A DNA stretch of 64,000 nucleotides from Lytechinus variegatus (taxonomy: Eukaryota > Echinodermata > Echinoidea > Temnopleuroida > Toxopneustidae): positions 40,178,687 to 40,242,686 of the forward strand of contig NC_054746.1 in the NCBI RefSeq assembly GCF_018143015.1. Reading direction: 5' to 3'. This document shows positions 1 through 10,089 of this stretch, piece by piece. The translations under genes and the position numbers were made by a program. Below the pieces are notes generated by a model. It did no database searches and was not told the origin of the DNA. It saw only the letters and a program-made list of their open reading frames with translations. Numbering within the stretch: position 1 is the stretch's first letter; every line of letters begins with the position of its first letter.

Positions 1-225
1 GAAACTGAGGGTCGTGGGTTCAAATCCCAGCCATGGCATAATTTCCTTCAGCAAGAAACTGATCCACAATGTGCTGCACTCAACCCAGGTGAGGTAAATA
101 GGTACCAGTAGGAAGTAGAAGCAGTGTGCTCTGAACGCCTAGCTTAGCTGGGTAATTAAGGAGCGCCTGGCTTGAGCACCTAAACAAGGTGGATATGTGC
201 GCAAAATAAATGCCCTATATTATTA
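1..225 (+). mobile_element. tRNA-derived SINE, cut by the window edge
   Basis: A B-box-like segment (GGGTTCAAATCCC) lies at about 18-30. It is followed by a body about the dispersed echinoid SINE type: a TTCCTTCAGCAAGAAACT stretch, an AACCCAGGTGAGGTAAAT stretch, and an AT-rich tail near 215-228. The 5' part of the tRNA head is outside the window. The related body at 6309-6500 in the opposite orientation supports a dispersed family. Confidence 0.6.
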
Positions 226-385
226 GCTGAGGTAAAGTAGCCCAGAGATTAAAAGAGTGCACTACCACTACCAGACTCCTTCAGTTGCAGTTCTGTTTAT
301 TTGCGTCTCTACTTTAGTTTCACTTAATTCCTAATCCCATTTGACTTGTTAGTTTGGGTTGATGATTGATTTGAGTTGCTGCTTT

Positions 386-799
386 CAGTAGAGGCGCTGG
401 TCAGAAAATTGGGATCGTCCCAGTTTACAGGGACTGTCTCAGTTTATAAGGATTTCTTCACACAAGAAATCTAGGAAAGTTCATTCACCTATCAAGTGCC
501 GACACCAATCAAGTGTGCTAGTCAATGTAAACATATCAGGTTTCATAACAAGATTATTGGAAGACGGTAAGTCATGAAAAATAGACGGTGAACTGGGGGG
601 AATTGAGGTCACTGAATCTATTTTTAGCACTCTCAATTTCTGTAATTGCTGTCTTTGTCCCATAGGGGGAAGTGAAAAAAACGTCCCCATAAACAAGGAC
701 AGACTCAATTTATCAAGACATGATTTGTCTTGGTTTATGAGGATATCCTTGTTTTCTGAGACAATCCAAATCCCAATTTTTGGACCAGCGCCTCTACTG
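386..799. mobile_element. MITE with TIRs beginning CAGTAGAGGCGCTGGTC
   Basis: The left end (386 onward) and the reverse complement of the right end (to 799) share CAGTAGAGGCGCTGGTC and then AAAATTGGGAT. A GCTTT direct repeat flanks both ends (381-385 and 800-804), a candidate 5-bp target duplication. The open frame inside (481-708 minus) is a chance product of the repeat. Confidence 0.65.
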
Positions 800-804
800 G
801 CTTT

Positions 805-2975
805 ACCTAAATATAATTTCTCTCAATCTTCCAATACATTCAATCAAAGTATTTTGAAATTAATATAAATATGTGCCGCACCAGCTAAGAAACATCGAAT
901 CAGAAATAAAGTATCCCCTTGGATGACAGCTGCATTAATGAATTTGATTAAGACTAAAGAGACGGGAATATCCGGAATGAAATGAAACATGAAACACTGC
1001 GTGTGGGACTGTGTTGGTAGGCGCATAGTCATTCATTTACCTTTCGTTTTCCGTGATGCAAAGTCCAAATTGATTTATCTTCTAAGCCATCCACCTTCTC
1101 TCCTATTTCAAAAGGAAAGCTCCTCGTTGGATCTCTCGATAAAAATGACCACATCGTCGAAACTTCTTGTTTTCCTTTCCCTCAATCAGTTCTCGCCTCG
1201 GTGTAGATCAACACGTCAATTACACGTCACAAACCGAAGTCCGTATACCGTTACCGTATAGCCGTATGCACACTTCTTGCCGCAGCACCAAAATATTAAC
1301 TGCGGCGCACGCTTCCACTTTTCAAAACGAAAGCTCCTGGAATTTACTCTGAAAGTTCCTGCAATTTTACGAAATATCTCGGAATTATGCAAATGTTCTC
1401 CAGTCTTTCTATACTTCTCTTCTAGTCACAAAATAGATGAAATATAGGGCCCAGTGCCGTAATGAGCTAAAAAAATTTGAGGGGGATATGGTAAAAGAAT
1501 TGGACATTTTCATTACAGCAATCCAATTTCGAGATAGATATTGACATAATATTCAGAAAATAATATGATTCCTGTAAATGATACCTTCCCGGAATTTCTC
1601 ACTACCCGAAATGATCTTGTTGGAAAACAGAAAACTTCCTGAAAAGCATGTTGCATCTCGACACAAATGATAACCACAGACTTACCCCCCCCCCTCCTCC
1701 AGGAACTGTATGGTTATAAATAATGCACACACGATTTTATTTTGTGTTTTTTGTTCTTACTAATATTATGCTTTCTTGATTAGAAAGTGGTTACTTGAAA
1801 TCTGCTATGGCAGATCATGTTTTTCACGACAGTTTCAGAAACAGATTTTGATTGAATTCTCTTTTTTGTCACATCATGAGCACTGGCAAAGATTGTGAAT
1901 TTACCGTTCATTTTTGAGGGCTACGCTCCTTTTAAAATCTATCAATTTCTATGGCATCAACAAAATACATGTAAATATGTATCTCCATACTTAAAAGAGT
2001 ATGAAGTTAATCTATCAAAATGTGGTGTATCATGCATAATTAATAAAAAATTTGCGAGCAACATCTCTATTACACAAATCCAGTTTGTGATAGATTTTGA
2101 CATATTTCACCCTCATCCCTTTTCTTATCTCTTGTTTTTTCTTGGTCATGAAAAATTTTGGCAAGAGTCCCCCCCCCCTCTGTATGCCGGTGGTCAATGG
2201 TCCTTGAGTTATAGAGAGAATGGAAACAGGATGGGTAATAATAATAATCATTAGATGGTCAGATGGATGGAGGCATGAACATCCAAGTTTATTTACTCTG
2301 ATGGAGTTTTGGAACCTCTTCACTTAAAAAAAAATCATTTCTCCCATTTCATGCTTTAGTCAAAACAAACTTGACATAAGGAAAAACTGTTGGTTACAAC
2401 AAGAAATTCCCCCAAAAGGGAGTCAATTCATAAAGACTTACTTCTATGGTAACTATATATTGTAGAAACTTGATTTTGACTTGATGACTGCTGAGCACTG
2501 CCACTGTTACTATGGCAATGACCCTAGCAGACCAAAGTGTGGACAAATTCAAACTCAAATTGGCAACTATGAAGCATGCCATATTTTTGGTATATTTTCA
2601 GTGGTAAATGATTTTGTTTTCATAAAATCCAACCTAATATATAAGTTTTATACAAAAAAATAAGAATAAAAAAGGAATAGAAAGAAATATATAAGGATAT
2701 GAAAAGGTTGCTCTACATGTGTTGGTCACATTGATTCTCAAAAACTTAATACAATATCAAAGTGGATTTCTTCACTTGAGAATATAATTTACTAAATAAA
2801 ACATATTTCCATGAAATAAAGGACCAAAAGTCAAATGATTGTTTCTTTGAATTCATATTGTATTCTAAGAAAGATATAATAAACAATTCCAACAAATGAC
2901 TACTATTTATATTGCCCCAGAAACCTTCCCTTTTCCTTTTGTAGGAAACAGTAATTATCATAAAACTTTCAATAT
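805..2975. other. Intergenic, no gene seen
   Basis: AT-rich sequence with short chance frames only. It has a poly-C run near 1685 and another near 2169. No coding continuity, RNA gene or clear transposon ends were found. Confidence 0.5.
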
Positions 2976-3558
2976 TTAAAGGACAAGTCCACCCCAACAA
3001 AAATTTGATTTGAATAAAAAGAGAAAATTCCAAAAAGCATAACAATGAAAATTTCATTAAAATCGGATGTAAAATAAGGAAGTTATGTCCTTTCAAATTT
3101 TCGTTGATTTCACAAAATAATTCTACATGTATTCACTTCCTGGTGGGTTTGCAAATGTGGAGACTGATGACGTCATCCACTGACTATTTCTTTTGTATTT
3201 TATTGTATGAAATATGAAATATTCTAATTTTATCCTCATTGTCCAGTGAAACAATTAATTCCTCCCTGAATATGTGTAGCTAGCATTATTTAATACTACT
3301 AGTATGTTTCAGTCAAGTTGGTCCTTAATTTCAAATCTGTAAAAATGAAATATGAATAGTGATGGACACCATCGACTGGCTCATTTGCATGTCACTGAGT
3401 TGTGCACATCACTGTTTTGTGAAAAATAATTGAAACTTTAAAATTCCATAACTATCTTATTTCACATCCGATTTTGATGAAATTTTCAGCATTATGCTAG
3501 TTTGATTTTTCTCTATTTATTCAAATCAACAATTTTCTGGGGTGGACTTGACCTTTAA
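2976..3558. mobile_element. TTAA-flanked long-TIR MITE (family A), copy 1
   Basis: TTAA at 2976-2979 and 3555-3558 bound an element whose ends read AGGACAAGTCCACCCC and the near reverse complement GGGGTGGACTTGACCT. The two halves are inverted copies over more than 150 bp each, including the CATCCGATTTTGATGAAA segment. TTAA duplication is known for piggyBac and Kolobok families; which one mobilised this MITE cannot be told. Five more copies are in the window. Confidence 0.8.
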
Positions 3559-4078
3559 GACAGCCGCCCATCCATCCTGTAAGTAGTTTAGTTTTGAAAA
3601 AAAGACAATTGAGTCATTACTTATGTAGTGATCTTTTAGTATATCTTTAGATTTGTATGCATAAAAGGTGTAATGCAAGAAACTCTTCAATCAATAACAA
3701 GTCAATTTTAGGTCCCCATTTTGAAAAAAAAAAGGAAAAGGAAATATATTACTGGTCCGTTTCTTAGAAAATAATTATTACAAATGGATCTGATCAGGGA
3801 TGTGAGAGGGAGACCCTGATGATGTTGATCTGATTAAGCAAATTGACATTTTGAAATTAATTACAAATATTACCATTTTATGAAAGATACCTTAATTATG
3901 GGACTCACCTGATTAAAATTTGTTAAGCAAAGGCAAAGTACAGGTTACTTCATATGCTTCTGGAAGTGGTTTAATTTGACTGTTCAAGAGAATATTTCCT
4001 ACTTAATAACAAGAATTCCACGAAATTGATTCTATATTCTGAATAGGACTTCAATAGTTGACAATAGTTCAATAGCAG

Positions 4079-4572
4079 AAGGTCACCCTGAATAAAAGTT
4101 TGTTATCAAAATTGCAGAAAAAATGATAAAAGAATATTGGTGAAGATTTGAGGAAAATCTGCTGAAGTTTAAGAAAGTTATTAGAATTTTAATTTTTGGA
4201 TTTGTGATGTCATAAACGAGCAGCAGCCCCATTTGTTATGTAATATAAAATGCATTAATTTTATTTTGTAATAGTTCCTAATGACTTATGTTTCTTTTCT
4301 TTTCATGGTTCAGTGTGAAATGATTTGTCTATTAATATACAAAAGATACAGTGAATACCATTTTCAATTTTCTGAGAAAATTATTTTTTACTGATTTTTT
4401 ACCAGTTGCTGTGTAAAAATGCTGCTCGCATATGACATCACAAATCAAATAATTAAACTTTATCATTAGTTTTTAATTATTTGATGGATTCTTCTCAAAC
4501 CTTCAGCAATATTTTTTCATCATTTTTTTCTTTTTTACAATAAACTTTTTGTGAGGGTGAACTTCCCCTTTA
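4079..4572. mobile_element. Long-TIR MITE (about 140-bp arms)
   Basis: The left arm starts AAGGTCACCCTGAATAAAAG and the right arm, reversed, starts AAGTTCACCCTCACAAAAAG. Both continue through a TTTGTGATGTCATA segment and a CGAGCAGCA segment near the centre. It is similar in style to family A but a different sequence. Confidence 0.65.
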
Positions 4573-5740
4573 ATTATGAAAGACTTAAACTACATATTTT
4601 GGAGAAATCAACATATCCAATTGAACTGCACTTTTCAAGAAATATTTATCAGCATAATTATACTCTACCGTGATAAAGCTATACACTTTCATCAGAAGCA
4701 AGCATGGATTCATATGAACAAATCATATTTATTCTTTCACCTATATATGGCTGACTTTATGTCTCTTGTGTTTTTGTTCTTCAATTCTATTTTTAAGAAA
4801 TGTTAAATACATAAGATAATTTGTGATGAATATATTCAATGTTAAGCGATAATTGTAAAATGTTTATCATTTGCTTTGTTTTGTAATTACCAGTACTAAA
4901 AACAAATTACTGTACATTTAAGTCTGCACAAGTCAACTTTCTCTATTAAAGTAAAATAAATCACTTATGTCAAAACAATATTTCAGACCAGGGAAGGGGG
5001 GGGGGTGTTTCACAAAGATTGTAGAATGGTCAAATCCTGCTTAGAGGACGTGTACTGCTGTGTAGTCATCAATGAGATTACACATTAGATACACAATGCA
5101 CAATGCCATTTAAGCACACCTTTAAGCCACACTAAACTCTTTGTGATAAGGAGATTATGAAAGCATGTGGTCTGATTTTGCCTAAGTCAAACACATATAT
5201 ATGATTAAAAAGATTCCATTTAGGCAGATTCGGCTGTAATTGCAAATATGATGTAGCATAATATACCAGTAATTGTTCCAATGTATCTTTCAATACATTA
5301 ACTGAATAGCAGATGCATGCACGTCAGATTAGTCTAGAACTAAACACACAATCCCACTATCTAATCAATATTCAGACATCATCAATATATCAAATGGACT
5401 GTATACATTTCCTTGTTATAAATAATATTGGCTGTTACACACCTTTTATTGAAATCTGAATGCATATTAAAAAGTGATTCCTTTTATAGTATGAAAAAAA
5501 AGAACCATCATACACATAATTAATATTACAATAAGAGCAACTGTTTGAAGATAAATCCATTGCATCATTGTCTTTGTTTTAATTCATGATCATCAATCGC
5601 CTTTATCATTTAGTGTAACTTGTACCATAGAGGCAAACAGTAAAGTAAATCACATGATGTCGTCAGACTTTCTTCCGAAGATGTCATACTCTGGATTGTG
5701 GAAGTGGACTACTACACAAAAAGATTTTGACACTCCTCCA
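4573..5740. other. Intergenic, no gene seen
   Basis: AT-rich with no supported coding segment. It contains a poly-G tract near 4994 and ends at the probable 3' end of the MRPL49 transcript. A 76-aa frame at 4576-4806 has no family features. Confidence 0.45.
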
Positions 5741-5763
5741 AAATCAATCTGAGTTTTTGTCAC

Positions 5764-5769
5764 TTTATT
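5764..5769 (-). promoter_or_regulatory. Candidate polyadenylation signal for MRPL49
   Basis: TTTATT on the plus strand reads AATAAA on the minus strand, about 195 bp beyond the MRPL49 stop codon. This gives a 3' UTR of ordinary size. Other AT-rich hexamers nearby could serve instead. Confidence 0.4.
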
Positions 5770-5964
5770 GAAACCTGCATCCACAAAGCATAGCAAATTA
5801 AGACAAAACACATCATCGTCTACAAAATATGAATCTCAAATATCCATCTGAATAAGCTTTGAATCCTTGAAATTCTTTGTTTCAGCGCATCCTTCTATCT
5901 TCATCAACTAATCTCCCCAGTGTCAGAGTCTATTACCACTTAACTGTTCCCTTCAAGAGCAGTC

Positions 5965-6111
5965 TTAGAATCCTTTCTCAATAAGCCACTGCTTGACTTG
6001 GTCTTCATAGAGTCCTTTGTAACGAATTTTCATGGTGACTTCATTGACTGTTACTGGTATATCTTTTCCTTGTTGTTTCTCTAAGTGCTCTTTAAGGGCT
6101 TCAGCCAAAAA
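5965..6111 (-). CDS. MRPL49: MRPL49 coding exon 4 and stop
   Basis: Acceptor TTACCACAG, then FLAEALKEHLEKQQGKDIPV to WLIEKGF and TAA. The VNEVT and LIEKGF motifs are the family signature at the C terminus. Confidence 0.93.
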   Translation of the reverse strand, partial: FLAEALKEHLEKQQGKDIPVTVNEVTMKIRYKGLYEDQVKQWLIEKGF

Positions 6112-9100
6112 CTGTGGTAAAAGGATAGGGAGAAAGTACAAGCATATATGATATAAAATTCAGAGTAATAAGATTTCTCCAAGAGGGGAGGGGGGGGGGG
6201 GAATAGAAAATCAGTGAGATTATCCATGTTATTAATTGACAAACAAAATAAAGAATCACAAATCTGGGGAACTGGGGCATCAAGAGGCTGAGGGGGTTAC
6301 TGGATAAAAATAATAATGATAATAATAATATGCAACATTTATATAGCGCTTAATACAGATGTTTCTAAGCGCTGCATACTATTACCCTGGCTTTAGCATG
6401 GCTGCCCTGATCGGGCGCATCAAGCATTCAAGGAATTCCTTCCTATTGGGTATCCATTTACTACACCTTGGCTCGAGAGTGGCAAATGTAGATAAACGCC
6501 TAGACACAACTAGGCAACCTAGACACAATACACAACTATACCGAGGTACCAAGTCAAGAGAGAAAGGGACAGAACAACACAGATAACTCTTACCCAAATA
6601 TCTCCCTTGATGTTCTTGACCAGTGTCCAGTGTTGTGTAGTTTTCTTAGTTTCTGTGAAAACAGGTATCTGATGATACCGTGTCCTGCTAATACTGTATG
6701 GTACATCTGATGCTGGACCTAAAGAAACAGAGGAAAGATGATTATTAAAATGTTTTGTCTCCAACACTGTCACTATAACAGACTAAAAATTGAAATGCCT
6801 CTGACAAGTGACAACACAAACATTCAAAATGACACATTTTTTGTTGATGTGCAATGTATCCATTTACTAGTACTTGTACTACCATTCATTGTCATCACCA
6901 TCCACTATCATTTTATACAACTGAGTACAACCCACTGATTTCTACTTCAGAATATTCATAAAGACACATTTACATATATCCAATAAATATTCTGTTTCTG
7001 GTGAACTACAATGTCTGACATGGTCCAAAACTACAATACCACTAATAGACCTTTTATTACTAATGAATAAAATATGTCATTGTAGTGAATGACATTTAGA
7101 GCATTTTCATGGAGAGTGATGTACATCCTCTATAGCATGGTCGATACATTTGTTCTTCCATTTGGGTTACATTGGCGGTTTAGTTGTATGTATCCTGTAA
7201 GCGTTTCAGAAAAAAGTTCAGTTAAGTACAACTGATGTGATCTTCTGAACAAGAACTACCATGTGCATTACTAATACCAGACCATTACAAGAATCATCAC
7301 CAATATACAAGAGCTTAAGCTTTTGTATCTCCATCTTCAGTAAAAAGAGATAAACAGTTTAAATCTTTTTATCATAATATCATTTTATTAACTGTTCTGT
7401 ATGTGTTGAAGAAATTGATAGGATTACCTGATGGTGGTGACCAGCCTGAAGGAGTAGGATATTGTGAATGATTGGGAACAGCAGGGATCTGCATTGAAGG
7501 AAGTAATCTTTCTACAAATTTAAAATCTTCCTTTGATTCAATGAGCTCTGTCCTTGGTTCATCTCGCACTGGATCATCTTTGGGATAGGCAGGTATGTAG
7601 TAATAATTCCTATCTGCTCGACACATTGATGTGTGCAGAGTTCTACTCTCTCTAACCTGCATGTGATTTAGACAATAAAAGGAATGAGAGATGTAATCAT
7701 ACATGTATTACTAATTGCTGCTAAAAATCAAACCAAATCAAATACATCACTGGTGGACTTAGTGAGGGGTGGGGGGGTCGGCCCATGGCTCCCCCCCCCT
7801 TGGAGAGGCACAATTTTTTAATGTAAAAATGCTGTTACAATAGAAGTGTGCCCCCCCCCCCCTTTTTAAAGTGAAGACCTTTTTTTTGTCTAACTTTTTC
7901 GAGGAAGAAATGTCCTTAAATTTTGGTTAAAAAGTTTTTTTCTTGTTCTTTTATGCTTAGTTAATTTTCCCTCAGGGAATGTGCCTTTTGTATTTGCTTT
8001 GCTGACAAGATCGAGGGATCTACTTGAGATTGGTCTGGTAAGACACTTCAAATTTTTGCCATTTATAGTGAAATAATTTTTTTCCCTTTATACGCAGTAG
8101 GCATATGAAATGAAGGTTCATAACTGTTAATGTAAAATCACCCGTACAAACCGATTCACCCTCGATTTCCTAGGCCAGGGAAATCCATCCTTTATTACCT
8201 TTTATTACGGAATCTACTGGAAAAAAGCAAAATATATACAAACAAAAGATATTCAAACTATATGCAAATTATTATCTAGGCTTGAGTGCATCAACTTAAC
8301 ATTATAACCAATCAGAGGAGAGAGGTGGAAGGAGAGGGAGAGTGAGAGAGAGAGGAGTGAAGAAAGCTGTATGGAGGATGGTGGAGTGAATAATACAAAA
8401 GAACCTTGTGTGAGGAGTGTACAGCAGTTAGTGTATAAGAGAGTGCTGTACATAAAGAATAGAAATTTAGGATGAAAAGGGTGAATATAAATGAGGGGTG
8501 TTCTATTAGAAAAAAGGGATGATTCATGAATAAGAGTGGAAAGAAATAAAAGTACAAAATCAATCCCTACAAGAGCAAGGATCCGTCACTCGTCTTCATG
8601 CATATTCATTAATCTCTCTGAAAGCCTGAATATTCATGTTTGCTGCGCCGACACCGCGCATGCGCAGTCTATTTTCGACTTTCCAAGATGGCTGCTACAA
8701 CATGGGAACATTTTGACAGCACTGGATAATCACGTTTTTTTTTCTCAAAATAATTTTCAAATCAGGATTCTACAGGGTTTGCTGGTTGTCCAGGAAGTTC
8801 GTGAGTATATATGAGTAGAAATTTTTAACTTTCAAAGCATTATGTCCAAAATAAGTGAACCAAACTGACAGTTTGCGGCGCTGTCAATAGTTGAGCGTAA
8901 GCCGTAGCCGGCGTAGGGTTAGCTTACAACTAGACCAAAAGCTTCAGTCTCTGTATTTTGGTTGTTCCGCTGAACTGCGTTGGCTCCACTCACCATACAT
9001 AGACTGAAGTGGTTGGGGGTCCGTGGCTACAGACAAAGTATAGTGAACTAGCGTTTTATAGATCGCGATTTAAAACTGTTTTTTGAGCGAAATTTAATGA

Positions 9101-9978
9101 TGAAATTCAGGGAAATACAAATAATTTAAGTAATTGCATACCTTGGACCGGATTTATTGATAAAAAAATTAACTGGATGATTGAGAAATCTGTCATCTTA
9201 GCCATTTTCTCCTGACCTGACGGTTTATCTTGCAAGTTGCCATCTTGAATGACATCATTATCGTTAATGTCTCGATATACCGCGGCTGATCGCGATTATA
9301 ACTATTATCGTTTGTCTTCGTGAGTGTATCGTATCGTATTATTGCCTTGTAGGTGTGCTGGTGGAATGCAATATCGATATCACATTCGTACATTGTTGAC
9401 GCCCTCTCCGCGTTCGTTTGTAAATATTTCATAGTTTGGCTGCCATTTTGACCTGTTTTCCTGTGTCGTACCCAACTAAACATCAGTAAAGTATAATTTT
9501 CATGCATTTTCATCTATATCGTTTAAATTTTTGTAAAATTGAATATTTAAATATTAAGAATGTTTAGTTTAAATATCCTTAGACTGTAACCTCGATGTGT
9601 AAAAGAACCTCAAACTTTGGACTCTGGTCGGACAAAGGTGCTGGGGTTATAACAAATGGGAGCCCACACGGACACTGTTAAAATAAGTCTAGAAACGTGT
9701 ACTATTTGTCGTTGTTGTTGTCAATGGCAAATGCGTACATTTCCACGTCCGCGCAAGCGATTTGTTATGTACGTATTTGCCATTAACAATAACACAGAAA
9801 AGTGTTATTTCCAATGGCAAATTAGTACAAAACAAGTCGCACGCGCAGACATGGTAAAGTAATGATCTACTCTCCGTTCACTCACTTCACTTACCATCTT
9901 GTTTGAGATTGTTTGACCGATGATTCTGGCAGGAAATCGAGCCAATAATCTACAATGTGAGATGATTTGGGAAGGCAT
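5965..9978 (-). CDS. MRPL49: Mitochondrial large-subunit ribosomal protein mL49, four exons
   Basis: This is the whole gene: CDS exons 9895-9978, 7428-7656, 6594-6718 and 5965-6111 (minus strand), 585 nt, 194 aa. Human MRPL49 is 166 aa. mL49 is a nuclear-encoded protein of the mitochondrial 54S/39S subunit. The C-terminal half matches the family in order: YPTPSGWSPPSG, VPYSISRTRYHQIPVF, IKGDIW, VTVNEVTMKIRYKG and the terminal WLIEKGF. Human equivalents recalled are GWTPP, RRSRMHNIPVY, VEGDIW, QVNEVTGTLRIKG and WLLEKGF. Residues 1-28 hold R10, R14 and R18 and no acidic residue, as in a mitochondrial targeting peptide. The ATG at 9978 has A at -3 and is the first in frame. All introns are GT-AG and frame is kept. 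A SINE sits in intron 3 and a hAT element lies 111 bp upstream. Confidence 0.93.
6309..6500 (-). mobile_element. SINE fragment in MRPL49 intron 3
   Basis: Read on the minus strand it runs from a TTTATCTACATTTGCCA stretch through ATTCCTTGAATGCTTGA and GCCATGCTAAAGCC to a tail of AT-rich triplets at 6309-6330. The TATATAGCGCTTAATAC and AAGCGCTGCATA segments are usual in echinoid SINE tails. No tRNA head is left, so it is 5'-truncated. Confidence 0.5.
6594..6718 (-). CDS. MRPL49: MRPL49 coding exon 3
   Basis: Acceptor TTCTTTAG, donor GTAAGAG, phase 1 to phase 0. It encodes GPASDVPYSISRTRYHQIPV to IKGDIW, the conserved core of the mL49 domain. Confidence 0.93.
7428..7656 (-). CDS. MRPL49: MRPL49 coding exon 2
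   Basis: Begins after an acceptor ending CATGCAG and reads VRESRTLHTSMCRADRN onward. It ends in PTPSGWSPPSG with donor GTAATC, phase 1. It links the variable N-terminal region to the conserved GW-PP start of the mL49 domain. Confidence 0.9.
7657..9894 (-). other. MRPL49 intron 1
   Basis: 2.2 kb, GTAAGT to CAG. It contains poly-G/C tracts at about 7764-7860, a purine-rich stretch at 8320-8360, the NRF1/YY1 promoter-like cluster at 8655-8695, and several GCCATCTTG or GCCATTTTG words (about 9239 and 9440). An inverted pair TGGCAAATGCGTACAT / ATGTACGTATTTGCCA lies at about 9725 and 9768. No coding exon was recognised. Confidence 0.7.
8655..8695 (+). promoter_or_regulatory. NRF1 site plus YY1 site, candidate TATA-less promoter
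   Basis: CGCGCATGCGCA at 8655-8666 fits the NRF1 consensus perfectly. CCAAGATGGCTGC at 8683-8695 fits the YY1 initiation motif in the orientation that drives plus-strand transcription. The ATG inside the YY1 motif opens only a 13-codon frame. A GTGAGT donor lies at about 8803. It may be an antisense or alternative promoter in MRPL49 intron 1, but no downstream exon was found. Confidence 0.45.
9895..9978 (-). CDS. MRPL49: MRPL49 coding exon 1
   Basis: 28 codons, MPSQIISHCRLLARF onward, ending at ATG before GTAAGTGAAG, phase 0. It encodes the targeting segment. The same residues could be read with an upstream GTG, but the ATG is the better start. Confidence 0.85.
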
Positions 9979-10089
9979 TTTCTTGCACCAGGTTCGGCGA
10001 AAAGGGGGCGAAACAGATTCACAGACGAACTGCACAAATACGGTACTACTACTAGTACAAGCGCTGCCTAACGTTCCGGCTGATCGTAC
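9979..10089 (-). promoter_or_regulatory. MRPL49 5' flank, cut by a transposon
   Basis: Only 111 bp separate the MRPL49 start codon from the target duplication of the hAT-like element. The original flank resumes at 13386, where it is CG-rich (CGAGCGCGCTCG). The core promoter and 5' UTR are therefore either within these 111 bp or displaced 3.3 kb. Confidence 0.5.

Noticed and set aside
6519-6773. 84-codon minus frame as a separate gene
   Set aside because: It is MRPL49 exon 3 read through its introns.
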